A DNA stretch of 64,000 bases, taken from Thalassotalea euphylliae (GTDB taxonomy: Bacteria; Pseudomonadota; Gammaproteobacteria; Enterobacterales; Alteromonadaceae). The stretch spans positions 1,178,001-1,242,000 of the forward strand of contig NZ_QUOT01000001.1 of the NCBI RefSeq assembly GCF_003390375.1. The letters run 5' to 3'. Of the stretch, positions 8,658-17,657 are shown piece by piece. The translations under genes were made by a program, and so were the position numbers. Within the stretch, counting starts at the first letter, position 1, and each line of letters opens with the position of its first letter. Below the pieces are notes generated by a model, which saw only the letters and a list, made by a program, of their open reading frames with translations, was not told where the DNA came from and made no database searches.

Positions 8658-11444
8658 ATGTTGAAACAAAGCCCTAATGACAAAAAACAATATCAGCCGC
8701 TGACACTTAGCAATGGTTTACAAGTGCTACTTGTACAAAACACTGAGTCTGAAAAAGCAGCGGCAGCTTTGGCAATTAATGCTGGTCATTTTGATGACCC
8801 TAGAGACCGCGAAGGCCTAGCGCATTTTGTTGAGCACATGTTGTTTTTGGGCACTAAAAATTATCCCGATGGTAGTGAGTACCAAAAATTTATCAGTCAG
8901 CACGGTGGCCATCATAATGCATGGACAGGCACCGAGCACACCTGCTTCTTTTTTGACATTCAAAGTAATTACTTACCTGAAGCCCTAGCAAGATTTGCTG
9001 ACTTTTTTATCTGCCCGCTACTGAGCGAAGAATTTGTCGAAACTGAGCGACAAAATATCGATGCCGAGTTCAAATTAAAATTAAAAGACGACATTAGGCG
9101 CTTATACGACGTTCACAAGGCAACCGTAAACCAAGCCCATCCATTTTCACAGTTTTCTGTCGGCAACCTTGAAACCTTAGCCGATCGCGATGGACAAAGC
9201 GCACAAGCAGATATTCTTGCTTATTTTGAACAAAATTATCGCGCTAATTTAATGACCCTTGCCATCGAAGGGCCGCAGCAACTTGACGAATTAGAGCAGC
9301 TCGCTAAACAGTACTTTTCATCCATCAAGGCTGGTGGCGATAAAAAAACGATCACCACACCGTTATATTTAGCTGAGCACTTAACGCAAGAAATATCGGT
9401 TACCCCAGTCAAAGAAGAAAGGCAGTTAATTGTCAGCTTTGCGATGCCAGGTATCGATGAATATTATCAGCACAAGCCAGAATCAGTACTTACTTACCTG
9501 CTAGGACATGAAGGCAAAGGCAGCATCCTATCGCTACTCAAGCAACAGCATTTGGCTTTGGGGCTTACCGCGGGCTCAGGGATAAACGGTTCAAACTTCA
9601 AAGATTTCAATATCAGCATCTCGCTCACCGAACAAGGAGAGCAAGAGATTGATCGTATTCTCGACATCGTTTTTAGCTATATTCAGTTATTAAAATCAAA
9701 ACCGTTATCGCACACTTACTACATTGAAAAGCAAAAGCTCGCGTGCATCGCTTTTGACTATATGGAAAGGCTCAAGCCACTCGATTCAGTGAACCAGCTC
9801 GCGGTGAACATGCAACACTACCCTGTGGAAGACTATATCGCCGGCGATTATTTAATGGCAGGTATGTGCGATGACAGCGTAGAGCACTTGTTAACCTTTT
9901 TGTCTCCTAACAACTGTCGCATCGTTAAAATTGGGCAAAATTACCAATGTGATCAGCTAAGCCCTTGGTATCAAGTACCCTATCATATATGTGCCATTTC
10001 GCCTCAAACACTAGAGCGCTGGCAAACCATAACTGTGCATCAAGACTTAACACTACCAGCACCAAACCCTTACATCATAGACAAACCTCAGGTTTGGCCT
10101 CATAGCCATGAGTCAAGCAAGCCTGCGCTAATTGACAACCACAATGGCTTATGTGTTTGGTACAAGCAAGATACAACTTATAAAGTGCCCAAAGGGTACA
10201 TCTATATCGGTATAGATTCGCCACTTGCCATTGCATCCACCGCTAACATTGTCATGACGCGAATGTTTGTTGATATTTTTAGTGATCAAGTGATTGAAGA
10301 ACATTATGACGCTGAGTTAGCTGGTATTCACTATCAACTCTATGCGCATCAAGGTGGGATGACACTGCAACTATCAGGGCTCAGTGAAAAGCAGCCATTG
10401 CTACTAGAAAGACTGTTGGCCAGCCTTATTCAACATAACTTTACTGAGCAAGCATTTGAGCAGAGCAAAGCATTGCATATTAAGCAGTGGCAAAATGCTG
10501 ACAAGAACAAATCTATTTCTCAACTATTTGCGGCCTTGAGCTCACTAATGCAGCCTCACAATCCGGCTGCAAGTGAATTATTGGAAACGGTTAGCTCAAT
10601 CTCGTTTGCTCAGTTTATGCGCTTTTGTGGTAGATTATTCGAACATATCACCCTTGAGGTATTGATCCACGGCAACTGGCTAGAAAGTCACGCTCGACAA
10701 ATTGCTAAGCAAATAGAAGACGGGTTTAACCATTGCTTTGATGGTCGTAATCACGTTAGCTGCCCAGTTATAGATATCAATGGACACCAAGAATATATAG
10801 TGCCAGTGTTACTGCCCGAGCATGATCACGCAGCCGTGTGCTATTACCCACAAGCAGAAAAAGACGAACATTCAACGGCACTAACCATGCTAACCAGTCA
10901 TTTTCTCGCACCTCTGTTTTTCCAAGAAATGCGCACAGAAAAGCAATATGGGTATCTAGTTAATGTCGGTTATATTCCTATTAACCGCTACCCTGGTATT
11001 GCATTTTACATCCAGTCACCACATACCTCACCGGTTGAACTAGTCAGCGCTATGGATGAGTTTATTGCAACGGTGAGTGATAAATTGGCAGGTGTCACCA
11101 ATGAGCAATGGCAAACGTTTAAATTTGGCCTAAGTGCACAGTTAGCAGAAAAAGACACTAGCTTACGCACGAAAAGTCAACGCTTTTGGGCTGCAATATC
11201 CAATCAAGATTTTACCTTTGATCGCAAACAGCGCTTGCTTGAAGCTATCAATGACATATCGCTAGAACAAGTCATTGCTTTTATCGACGAGGTACTATGT
11301 AAAACTGACAATCAAGACTTCATTGGCCGATTAACATTAGTTTCACTTGAGAATAAAACGCAAAGTAAACAATGGGAAGATAGAGGCGCCACAATAATTA
11401 ACGAACCAAGTGAACTAAGCCAAAAGACGGAACGAAAATACTAA
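8658..11444 (+). CDS. Insulinase/pitrilysin family (M16A) zinc metallopeptidase
   Basis: A 928-residue protein of insulin-degrading-enzyme size, with four M16 modules expected. The inverted zinc motif HFVEH is at residues 56-60 and the third zinc ligand Glu fits residue 137 (ETERQNIDAEF), the spacing known for the family. The flanking text EHMLFLGTKNYPDGSEYQKFISQHGG is diagnostic. The C-terminal half contains the conserved MRTEKQYGYLV substrate-binding segment. No signal peptide is present, so it is predicted to be cytoplasmic, unlike periplasmic E. coli PtrA. Such enzymes degrade peptides enclosed in their chamber. It is preceded by a clear spacer and is probably monocistronic. Confidence 0.93.
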   Translation: MLKQSPNDKKQYQPLTLSNGLQVLLVQNTESEKAAAALAINAGHFDDPRDREGLAHFVEHMLFLGTKNYPDGSEYQKFISQHGGHHNAWTGTEHTCFFFDIQSNYLPEALARFADFFICPLLSEEFVETERQNIDAEFKLKLKDDIRRLYDVHKATVNQAHPFSQFSVGNLETLADRDGQSAQADILAYFEQNYRANLMTLAIEGPQQLDELEQLAKQYFSSIKAGGDKKTITTPLYLAEHLTQEISVTPVKEERQLIVSFAMPGIDEYYQHKPESVLTYLLGHEGKGSILSLLKQQHLALGLTAGSGINGSNFKDFNISISLTEQGEQEIDRILDIVFSYIQLLKSKPLSHTYYIEKQKLACIAFDYMERLKPLDSVNQLAVNMQHYPVEDYIAGDYLMAGMCDDSVEHLLTFLSPNNCRIVKIGQNYQCDQLSPWYQVPYHICAISPQTLERWQTITVHQDLTLPAPNPYIIDKPQVWPHSHESSKPALIDNHNGLCVWYKQDTTYKVPKGYIYIGIDSPLAIASTANIVMTRMFVDIFSDQVIEEHYDAELAGIHYQLYAHQGGMTLQLSGLSEKQPLLLERLLASLIQHNFTEQAFEQSKALHIKQWQNADKNKSISQLFAALSSLMQPHNPAASELLETVSSISFAQFMRFCGRLFEHITLEVLIHGNWLESHARQIAKQIEDGFNHCFDGRNHVSCPVIDINGHQEYIVPVLLPEHDHAAVCYYPQAEKDEHSTALTMLTSHFLAPLFFQEMRTEKQYGYLVNVGYIPINRYPGIAFYIQSPHTSPVELVSAMDEFIATVSDKLAGVTNEQWQTFKFGLSAQLAEKDTSLRTKSQRFWAAISNQDFTFDRKQRLLEAINDISLEQVIAFIDEVLCKTDNQDFIGRLTLVSLENKTQSKQWEDRGATIINEPSELSQKTERKY

Positions 11445-11635
11445 AGCTCAGGCACCAAGTTTTTAGCCAAACCTTAGGCTAATGTTTATCAAGATTGAGA
11501 CATTACCGACCATTGTTTGAGCATATATCCTACACTTTTATCAACAAATTTGACTTAGCACAAAGCATTCGATTAAATGTAGCAAACAATAATTATAAAT
11601 GAACTAGCTAAGCCCTAGGCTGCTAGCAAAATAAT

Positions 11636-14600
11636 TTGGCTGTTCTTTCTTTACATATAGCTTTACATAGAGTTTTCTTATTTTTGCTGTTAATTGCTGT
11701 ATCAATATCGTCGGTATTGGTTAACAAAACAACGCACGCTAGCTACTTCGAAAATAACGCAACTTTTCAGCAATTCACCACCTCCGATGGCCTATCACAA
11801 AGCTACGTATTTTCTATAGTCCAAGACAGTAATGGCTTTCTCTGGTTCGCAACAGCCGATGGTTTGAACCGTTATGACGGGTTTGAATTTGTGCATTATC
11901 GACACAATGTTCAAGATCCAAATTCGGTGGCTGACAATTATATTCGAACCTTATTTATCGACAGCGAAAATACCTTGTGGGTTGGTACAAAAGGTGGCCT
12001 CAGCCGATTTAATCCTTCCCGTAATAACTTTGATAATTTCACCACCGATCAGGAAAACGCTCTTACCCCCTCTAATCAAGGCAATACTAATGCCCTATCC
12101 GACAACACGATTTGGACTATTTATGAGGTTGTTTCCAATGCAGATGGTGTTCAACTGCTCGTCGCGACAGAATCAGGCCTGCATAAGTTCAATACCGCTA
12201 ATGGTCAATTTACACGGATAGAAAATGGCACTACAGGCGAAAGTTTTAAAGCAGTAAAAAGTATTTACCAAGACGACAAGGAAAACATTTGGTTAGGTAC
12301 TTTTGATGATGGCGTTTATCTTTCTAATCAAAGCTTTAGTCTGATAAAACACCTACAGGTTGCAGGTGAAAAAACCAGCCAATGGAATTTCACTATTGAT
12401 GCTACTTCATTATTTGATATTAAAGAAATTGCAGAAAACTATTGGCTAGCAACCGACAACGGTATTTTTATTGTTGATAAAAGTTACCAGCTTAAACACC
12501 ACATCACCCAACAATCGACTGACTTCCAATTACTGTCAAACCAAATCAGAACCTTATTACCGACCCAAGGCAGCAAACTATGGCTTGGGACCAAAGAAGG
12601 TATCAATGCCATTGATTTATTGACCCTATCAATCAGCCAAGTCGCGAAAAAAGGTTCAGCCCCGAATGGCTTTGAAGAGCCATGGGTGATGACATCTTAT
12701 CAAGATAGGGTTGGTAACTTATGGTTTGGCACTTATGGTGGCGGTATTCAAAAGCACAGAGACAGCAGTAAGCTGATTAAAACAGGTCCTATAACGCAGT
12801 TAACCCATGACCTTTGGCTCACCTCATTTGCGCAAGACAGCGCAGGGACCCTGTGGTTTAGTAATGAATCAGGTGAACTGTTTAAACAACCTCTTGATGC
12901 CGAGCTAGCTCAGCCAATATCGCTAAACATTGAAGTCGCGCAAGTGCACGTTAAAGACAGTAATAGTTTATGGTTAAAAAGCTATTCACAAGAGCTTTTC
13001 GAATTCAATACTGAGTCACTGACGCTTCGACACTTTCAAGCTTGGACAGCTTCCAGTCATAAAATGCAAGAGCTAGTTGCTTTTAACAACCACCTTTGCC
13101 AAATCGACTCAGCAAGAAATGTCAGCTGTTTCAACAGCAATAGTGAGCAGGTATTAACTTTTCTGCCTGGCGGTGAACAAGCGGCCGTTTTACTGCAGAA
13201 ACAGACAAACGATAGTCTACTCGTACTGACCGAAAGCCAAGCCGTTTATAAATTTTCAATTACTCAGCAAACATTCGAGTTTATTTATTCTTTAGCTGAT
13301 ATTTATTCACCTTCAGTAACGGTAAGCCATTTAATACTCGGCCAAGGCAGCCTGTGGTTGGCTTCAAACGGTAAAGGCCTAACCTATATTGACTTAGCAA
13401 CCAGTCAAGTGAAAAATTTCATTGAAGGCAATGGTTTGGGCAATAGCTACGTGGCCGACTTACTAATGTCGCCTGACAATCAGCTATGGTTTGCGACCAA
13501 TAAGGGAATTGGCGCAATTGATGTTAACAGCTTAACGTTAAAGCAGTTCGATCTGGATTATGGGTTGGATCACATCGAATTTAATAGTCATTCTGCGCTA
13601 TTAACAAAAGAAGGCTGGGCATATTTTGGTAGCCCTAAAGGCTATGTAAAATTCAAGCCACAACAGCTATTTAATACAACACAGTCAATATCAACGCCTG
13701 TCATCAGCAAAATCAACATTGCGAATAAAAACATTGAGACACTAGAACAGTTTGCGGGCCAACACTTTCCTATGAATTTAGCGAATACTAAAGCATTTAC
13801 CATAGGTTACCGAGACTTCCCGTTAAGCTTTGATTTTGTTGCACCTAATGCCAAGCTAAAAAACCAAACCAGATACCGCTACCGCTTAATTGGCCTAGAA
13901 GAAAGCTGGGTTGAAGCTGACAACGAAAACAGGCGTGCGACCTACACGAATTTAAGCTCAGGCGAATATACGTTTGAGGTTGAAGCCTTTGACCTTTTTG
14001 ACCAGACGCTTGTTGAAGGTACTAAGCTTTCGTTTACTATCGCCCCGCCGTGGTGGTTAGACCAAAGCGCGGTTATTCTGTATGGCTTAGCTGGCATCCT
14101 ACTATGCGCATACTTCTTGCAGCAGTTACGACATCGTCACGAATATCACTATCAGATCAAAAAAAGTGAAGAGCGATTAAAACTTTCGCTTTGGGGAAGT
14201 GGTGACGAAATGTGGGACTGGAATATTCGTACTCAGAAAATATTTCGTTCAAATATCTGGGGCATTTTAGAGTTCCCACAAGATGGCACACGTAATGTAG
14301 GAACAGAGCAAACAAATATTCACCCAAATGATATCAAGCGGGTAACCAACGCATTAGAAGATCATTTTGATAGCAAAACTGAACACTACGAGACAACGTA
14401 TCGCGTTCTAGATAAACAAGAAAACTGGGTATGGGTACTCGACCGAGGCAAAGTGGTTGAGCGTAATGAGCAAGGTAAGCCATTGCGAATGACAGGTACC
14501 CTTAAAGACGTTAGTCAAATAAAAAAAGCAGAAGAAAGGCTTAAATTATTTGCCAAGTGTATTGAAAACATTTCTGACGCAGTCGTTATTTACGACCGTC

Positions 14601-16213
14601 AATTTAACACCATTGATGTTAACAAATCTTTTAGCCGCATTACCGGCAGAAGCAAAACCGATGTTATTGGCGAACAATTGCAGTTTAATCGCTACCCCGC
14701 TAATTTTACGCAATCAATTAAAAAGCAGTTGGTTGTTGAAGGCAGTTGGCAAGGTGAAATTGAAAGTTTGCGCCACAACAATGAGCTTTATTACTGTGAA
14801 TTAACCTTAGATGTTATTCGTGACGAAGGCGACAATATTTCGCATTTTGTTGGCGTATTTTCAGACATTACTTCGCGCAAAGCATCAGACGCTGAACTGC
14901 GTCGCCTAGCGAATTCCGACACGCTAACAGGCTTGCCCAACCGTTCATATTTCCAAGCGAACCAACAGCGTTTGGTGAAAAGCAAAATGCCTCATGCCTT
15001 GTTAGTCTTCGATCTTGACAATTTCAAAAAAATTAATGACTCCATGGGGCATCAAGTCGGCGACCTTATCTTAGTTGAAGTGGCGAAACGAATTGCTCGC
15101 GTCGGCGGCAAGCGTATCAGTGTATATCGCCTTGGTGGTGACGAGTTTAGTATTATTATTGAAAATACCAATGATATTCATACGGTAACAACGCTCGCCA
15201 AAGAAATTCTTAACTGCATTGCTCAGCCACTAAAACTTAAAAACCAAGAGATTGTCTTGTTTAGCAGTATTGGTATTGTGCTGTACCCAGAAGATGGCGC
15301 GACGCCAGCAGAACTCCTTAAGAATGCCGATACCGCCATGTATCACGCGAAAGGCAATGGCGGTAATCGATATCAATTCTTCAGTGATTCAATGAATAAG
15401 CAAGCGGTGAAGCGTATTCAAATTGAAACGCTTATTCGCCATGGTTTAAAAGAAGACTATTTCTCGGTTTTCTATCAGCCTAAAATAGACATTGTCAGCG
15501 GTAAAGTCTCTGGCATGGAAGCCCTAGTGCGTTTTGAAACACCAACTAAAGGCATTATCAGCCCACTCGCGTTTATTCCTATTTCAGAAGAAACAGGGCA
15601 AATTATTGATATTGGTGAAATTGTTTTAAGAAAATCGTGTTTTGCAACTAAGCGCTGGATTGATGCGGGGTTATTTGATGGTCGTGTCGCGGTTAACCTA
15701 TCCGCGGTCCAGTTTACGCAACCTAATTTGCCGCAGATGATTGCCAATATTTTAGAAGAAAGTCAGCTACCGGCTAAGCACTTAGAGCTTGAGATTACCG
15801 AAGGCACTGTAATGGATTCGCCGCAGCAAGCTATTGATACCATGCTGCAAATCCGCTCAATGGGCATTCATTTAGCCCTAGATGACTTTGGTACTGGTTA
15901 CTCTTCTCTTGCTTATTTGAAGAAATTCCCACTCAATACGTTGAAAATAGACAAGGCTTTCGTTGACGATATTGAAAGCTCAGATCAAGGTCGAAACATG
16001 GTGGCAACCATAGTAACCATTGCTCACAACTTAGGTATGCAGGTTGTTGCAGAGGGCGTAGAGAATAATAATCAGTTGAGCTTCTTAGCTGGCCTTGGCT
16101 GCGAACAGTTACAAGGTTATTTGTATAGTAAGCCATTACCTGAAAATGACTTCCAAAAGTACCTACTAAGCTATCAAATTACTGATAAATCAACGAGCTT
16201 CATCAACAGCTAA
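11636..16213 (+). CDS. Two-component-regulator-propeller / PAS / GGDEF / EAL signalling protein
   Basis: A 1525-residue membrane sensor for cyclic-di-GMP turnover. In order: an N-terminal signal or anchor segment (about 10-27); periplasmic beta-propeller repeats (about 35-690, with recurring NxLWFAT and LWLGT blades); a Y_Y_Y domain (about 737-790, TRYRYRLIGLEESW); a membrane helix (about 812-832); two PAS domains (about 845-1082); GGDEF with intact motif at 1167-1171; and EAL with intact motif at 1295-1297 and DDFGTGYSSL further on. The diguanylate cyclase inhibitory site is not recognisable, because KRISVY stands where RxxD is expected. Both enzymatic activities look possible. The start is a TTG without a clear ribosome site; an in-frame stop at 11624 bars any longer start. 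Confidence 0.9.
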   Translation: MAVLSLHIALHRVFLFLLLIAVSISSVLVNKTTHASYFENNATFQQFTTSDGLSQSYVFSIVQDSNGFLWFATADGLNRYDGFEFVHYRHNVQDPNSVADNYIRTLFIDSENTLWVGTKGGLSRFNPSRNNFDNFTTDQENALTPSNQGNTNALSDNTIWTIYEVVSNADGVQLLVATESGLHKFNTANGQFTRIENGTTGESFKAVKSIYQDDKENIWLGTFDDGVYLSNQSFSLIKHLQVAGEKTSQWNFTIDATSLFDIKEIAENYWLATDNGIFIVDKSYQLKHHITQQSTDFQLLSNQIRTLLPTQGSKLWLGTKEGINAIDLLTLSISQVAKKGSAPNGFEEPWVMTSYQDRVGNLWFGTYGGGIQKHRDSSKLIKTGPITQLTHDLWLTSFAQDSAGTLWFSNESGELFKQPLDAELAQPISLNIEVAQVHVKDSNSLWLKSYSQELFEFNTESLTLRHFQAWTASSHKMQELVAFNNHLCQIDSARNVSCFNSNSEQVLTFLPGGEQAAVLLQKQTNDSLLVLTESQAVYKFSITQQTFEFIYSLADIYSPSVTVSHLILGQGSLWLASNGKGLTYIDLATSQVKNFIEGNGLGNSYVADLLMSPDNQLWFATNKGIGAIDVNSLTLKQFDLDYGLDHIEFNSHSALLTKEGWAYFGSPKGYVKFKPQQLFNTTQSISTPVISKINIANKNIETLEQFAGQHFPMNLANTKAFTIGYRDFPLSFDFVAPNAKLKNQTRYRYRLIGLEESWVEADNENRRATYTNLSSGEYTFEVEAFDLFDQTLVEGTKLSFTIAPPWWLDQSAVILYGLAGILLCAYFLQQLRHRHEYHYQIKKSEERLKLSLWGSGDEMWDWNIRTQKIFRSNIWGILEFPQDGTRNVGTEQTNIHPNDIKRVTNALEDHFDSKTEHYETTYRVLDKQENWVWVLDRGKVVERNEQGKPLRMTGTLKDVSQIKKAEERLKLFAKCIENISDAVVIYDRQFNTIDVNKSFSRITGRSKTDVIGEQLQFNRYPANFTQSIKKQLVVEGSWQGEIESLRHNNELYYCELTLDVIRDEGDNISHFVGVFSDITSRKASDAELRRLANSDTLTGLPNRSYFQANQQRLVKSKMPHALLVFDLDNFKKINDSMGHQVGDLILVEVAKRIARVGGKRISVYRLGGDEFSIIIENTNDIHTVTTLAKEILNCIAQPLKLKNQEIVLFSSIGIVLYPEDGATPAELLKNADTAMYHAKGNGGNRYQFFSDSMNKQAVKRIQIETLIRHGLKEDYFSVFYQPKIDIVSGKVSGMEALVRFETPTKGIISPLAFIPISEETGQIIDIGEIVLRKSCFATKRWIDAGLFDGRVAVNLSAVQFTQPNLPQMIANILEESQLPAKHLELEITEGTVMDSPQQAIDTMLQIRSMGIHLALDDFGTGYSSLAYLKKFPLNTLKIDKAFVDDIESSDQGRNMVATIVTIAHNLGMQVVAEGVENNNQLSFLAGLGCEQLQGYLYSKPLPENDFQKYLLSYQITDKSTSFINS

Positions 16214-16373
16214 ATAACTTGCACGTCAAAATTTTGCCTCACTGATCTAAGCTTTGCCGCTTGTTTGGCAGGATTTTGACATTTTTGCATTGAACACTCC
16301 CAAAAGCTAACGCAAATAAAAATAAAACATTACATTTCAACAGGTTAGCACACCTACAATATAACAAATCAAA

Positions 16374-16402
16374 TTGGCATACATTTGGCTAAACCTTATA
16401 CG
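16374..16402 (+). promoter_or_regulatory. Sigma-70-type promoter of the repeat-protein locus
   Basis: TTGGCA at 16374-16379 and TATACG at 16397-16402 are separated by exactly 17 bases. This would start transcription near 16409, about 25 bases before the ATG at 16434. Predicted by eye only. Confidence 0.55.
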
Positions 16403-16433
16403 GATTAAATCAATAACCATAAGGAAAAACAAA

Positions 16434-16739
16434 ATGTTAACTTCTATTCTAATGTCAATCTCAATGTCACTAACACAACAAGCAACTATTGATACAGAAC
16501 AAGTTGTTGATGGCGATTCAGCCACTTTAGTTAGCCAGAAGCGTCGTGAATCACGTATTAGCCAAAAACGTCGTGAGTCTCGCATTAGTGAAGAGCTTGA
16601 GTTAGCAAGCCAAAAGCGTCGTGAATCACGTATTAGTCAAAAACGTCGCGAATCTCGCATTAGTGAAGAGCTAGAGTTAGTTAGCCAAAAACGTCGTGAG
16701 TCTCGTATCAGTCAAAAGCGTCGTGAGAGCCGTATTTAA
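16434..16739 (+). CDS. Small protein built of SQKRRESRI repeats
   Basis: A 101-residue protein I do not recognise. Residues 1-33 start with a short hydrophobic run (MLTSILMSISMSLTQQ) and then an acidic part. Residues 34-101 are six identical nonapeptides SQKRRESRI in pairs, separated by SEELELA (52-58) and SEELELV (77-83). Each nonapeptide carries a net charge of about +3 and each spacer about -3. The start at 16434 follows AAGGA at good spacing and sits below a promoter-like pair. The six copies differ in many codons yet never in amino acid, so the peptide itself is under selection. The stop overlaps the start of the next small ORF. Possible roles (nucleic-acid binding, multi-copy peptide precursor) are only guesses. 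Confidence 0.8.
   Translation: MLTSILMSISMSLTQQATIDTEQVVDGDSATLVSQKRRESRISQKRRESRISEELELASQKRRESRISQKRRESRISEELELVSQKRRESRISQKRRESRI
16533..16736 (+). repeat. 75-bp coding tandem repeat, 2.7 units
   Basis: The unit encodes SQKRRESRI twice plus SEELEL(A/V), 25 codons. Units start at 16533, 16608 and 16683; the last lacks the acidic spacer. Synonymous differences between units include two-base serine codon switches (tct against agc). Confidence 0.9.
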
Positions 16740-16843
16740 TGATTAACTTTATTAAATCGCTTTTTCATAAAAAACATCACGAAAATTCAATTGCGGCTAA
16801 GATTGAATTTAAAGAAGCACCTGCTTCGACGTGGTGGAAATAA
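16739..16843 (+). CDS. 34-residue microprotein coupled to the repeat protein
   Basis: The ATG at 16739 overlaps the stop of the repeat protein in TAATG, the arrangement used for translational coupling. The product has 34 residues: it begins MINFIKSLFHKKHHE, amphipathic and basic, and ends EAPASTWWK. It is too short for routine gene calling. I do not know a family for it. Evidence that it is real is the overlap, the absence of another use for the sequence, and the ordered composition (hydrophobic/basic N terminus, acidic middle, double Trp near the end). It could be a membrane-surface peptide, a peptide substrate for modification, or a toxin-like peptide; none of these is shown. Confidence 0.5.
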   Translation: MINFIKSLFHKKHHENSIAAKIEFKEAPASTWWK

Positions 16844-17157
16844 AAAAGCTAGTCAATTAATCGTCGCATTGACGTCGACCATTACTTGAAAACAGTTAAG
16901 TAGTCGTTAATAGCTATACAGTTAATCAAATAATATGCGACAAGGAAGTTCGCTTATCAGTTATTAGCAGTTGCTCAAAGACAAGACAGGAAATTCATAA
17001 TAGCTACTGCAACCCAGCGGAAATCTATTTAGAGAGCCATATAAGAAGCTAAGTAGATACTTAGCATAATCCAAGTAACTGTTCGCTTAAAATAAGCTCA
17101 AATCCAGCTCAAAAAAAGATGAGTATAGCGGCCTAGAAAATCGTAAGACAATAGCCG
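16844..17157. other. Intergenic region after the microprotein
   Basis: About 310 bp with no ORF carrying a ribosome site, no strong hairpin followed by T and no repeat copy. It lies between convergent small genes. Confidence 0.4.
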
Positions 17158-17358
17158 TTAGGCTTTAAATATTAAGTAATTAAACCCAAACGCTTTATTC
17201 ACTTTCATACGTTTTTTCATACAAAACATTGGCCATAACGCTGGTCCAAAAACTAAGCCACCCAACGCCCAACGTCTGCGCCCTAAACCATTTGATAGTG
17301 CTTGGCAGTAAAAAAATAATGAAGAAACTAAAGAGCAGACAACCACTAGTAACAACAT
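17158..17358 (-). CDS. Small membrane protein, unknown
   Basis: A 66-residue protein with an N-terminal hydrophobic helix (LLLVVVCSLVSSLFFY), a basic connector GLGRRRWALGG, a second hydrophobic segment (LVFGPALWPMF) and a basic C-terminal tail (KKRMKVNKAFG). The GRRRWALGGLVFGPALWPMF part looks like a conserved small-protein motif that I believe recurs in marine gammaproteobacteria, but I cannot verify that here. A weak ribosome site (gggtg) precedes the ATG. No functional assignment. It lies between the convergent repeat-protein locus and the fad operon terminator. Confidence 0.55.
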   Translation of the reverse strand: MLLLVVVCSLVSSLFFYCQALSNGLGRRRWALGGLVFGPALWPMFCMKKRMKVNKAFGFNYLIFKA

Positions 17359-17564
17359 AATACAACACCCATCACATACTAAGTCGAAAAGAGAACTAGG
17401 CTAAGATCGCAAGCCACCTATTGCTTTACCTAAGAGCTAAACTTGAAAAGTACTTAACTTGATAAGCTCTAAGCTAAAAACAAGCGAAACCTGCTGACGA
17501 AAAAACGAGCAGAAATATAACAAAACTCGATGGGCATGAAAAGCAAATTGAGCAATTATTCTAC

Positions 17565-17603
17565 AAAAAAGAGCTCGTGTTCGATAAATCATGAGCTCTT
17601 TTT
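17565..17603 (-). terminator. Terminator of the fadI-fadJ operon (probably bidirectional)
   Basis: The inverted repeat aaaaagagctc / gagctcttttt encloses a loop of about 16 bases. On the minus strand it follows the fadJ stop by 55 bases and ends in a T run; on the plus strand the T run is also present. The rest of the spacer 17359-17657 holds nothing else I can name. Confidence 0.8.
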
Positions 17604-17657
17604 AGCGTGTTAAATTAAAGGTGCCAATTTAAAAGCAGGTCTGCCAAGTGCTGATAG

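Noticed and set aside
16533..16736. Regular repeats that might be a CRISPR array
   Set aside because: Units are contiguous, in frame, differ synonymously and encode the same peptide; there are no unique spacers and no cas genes.
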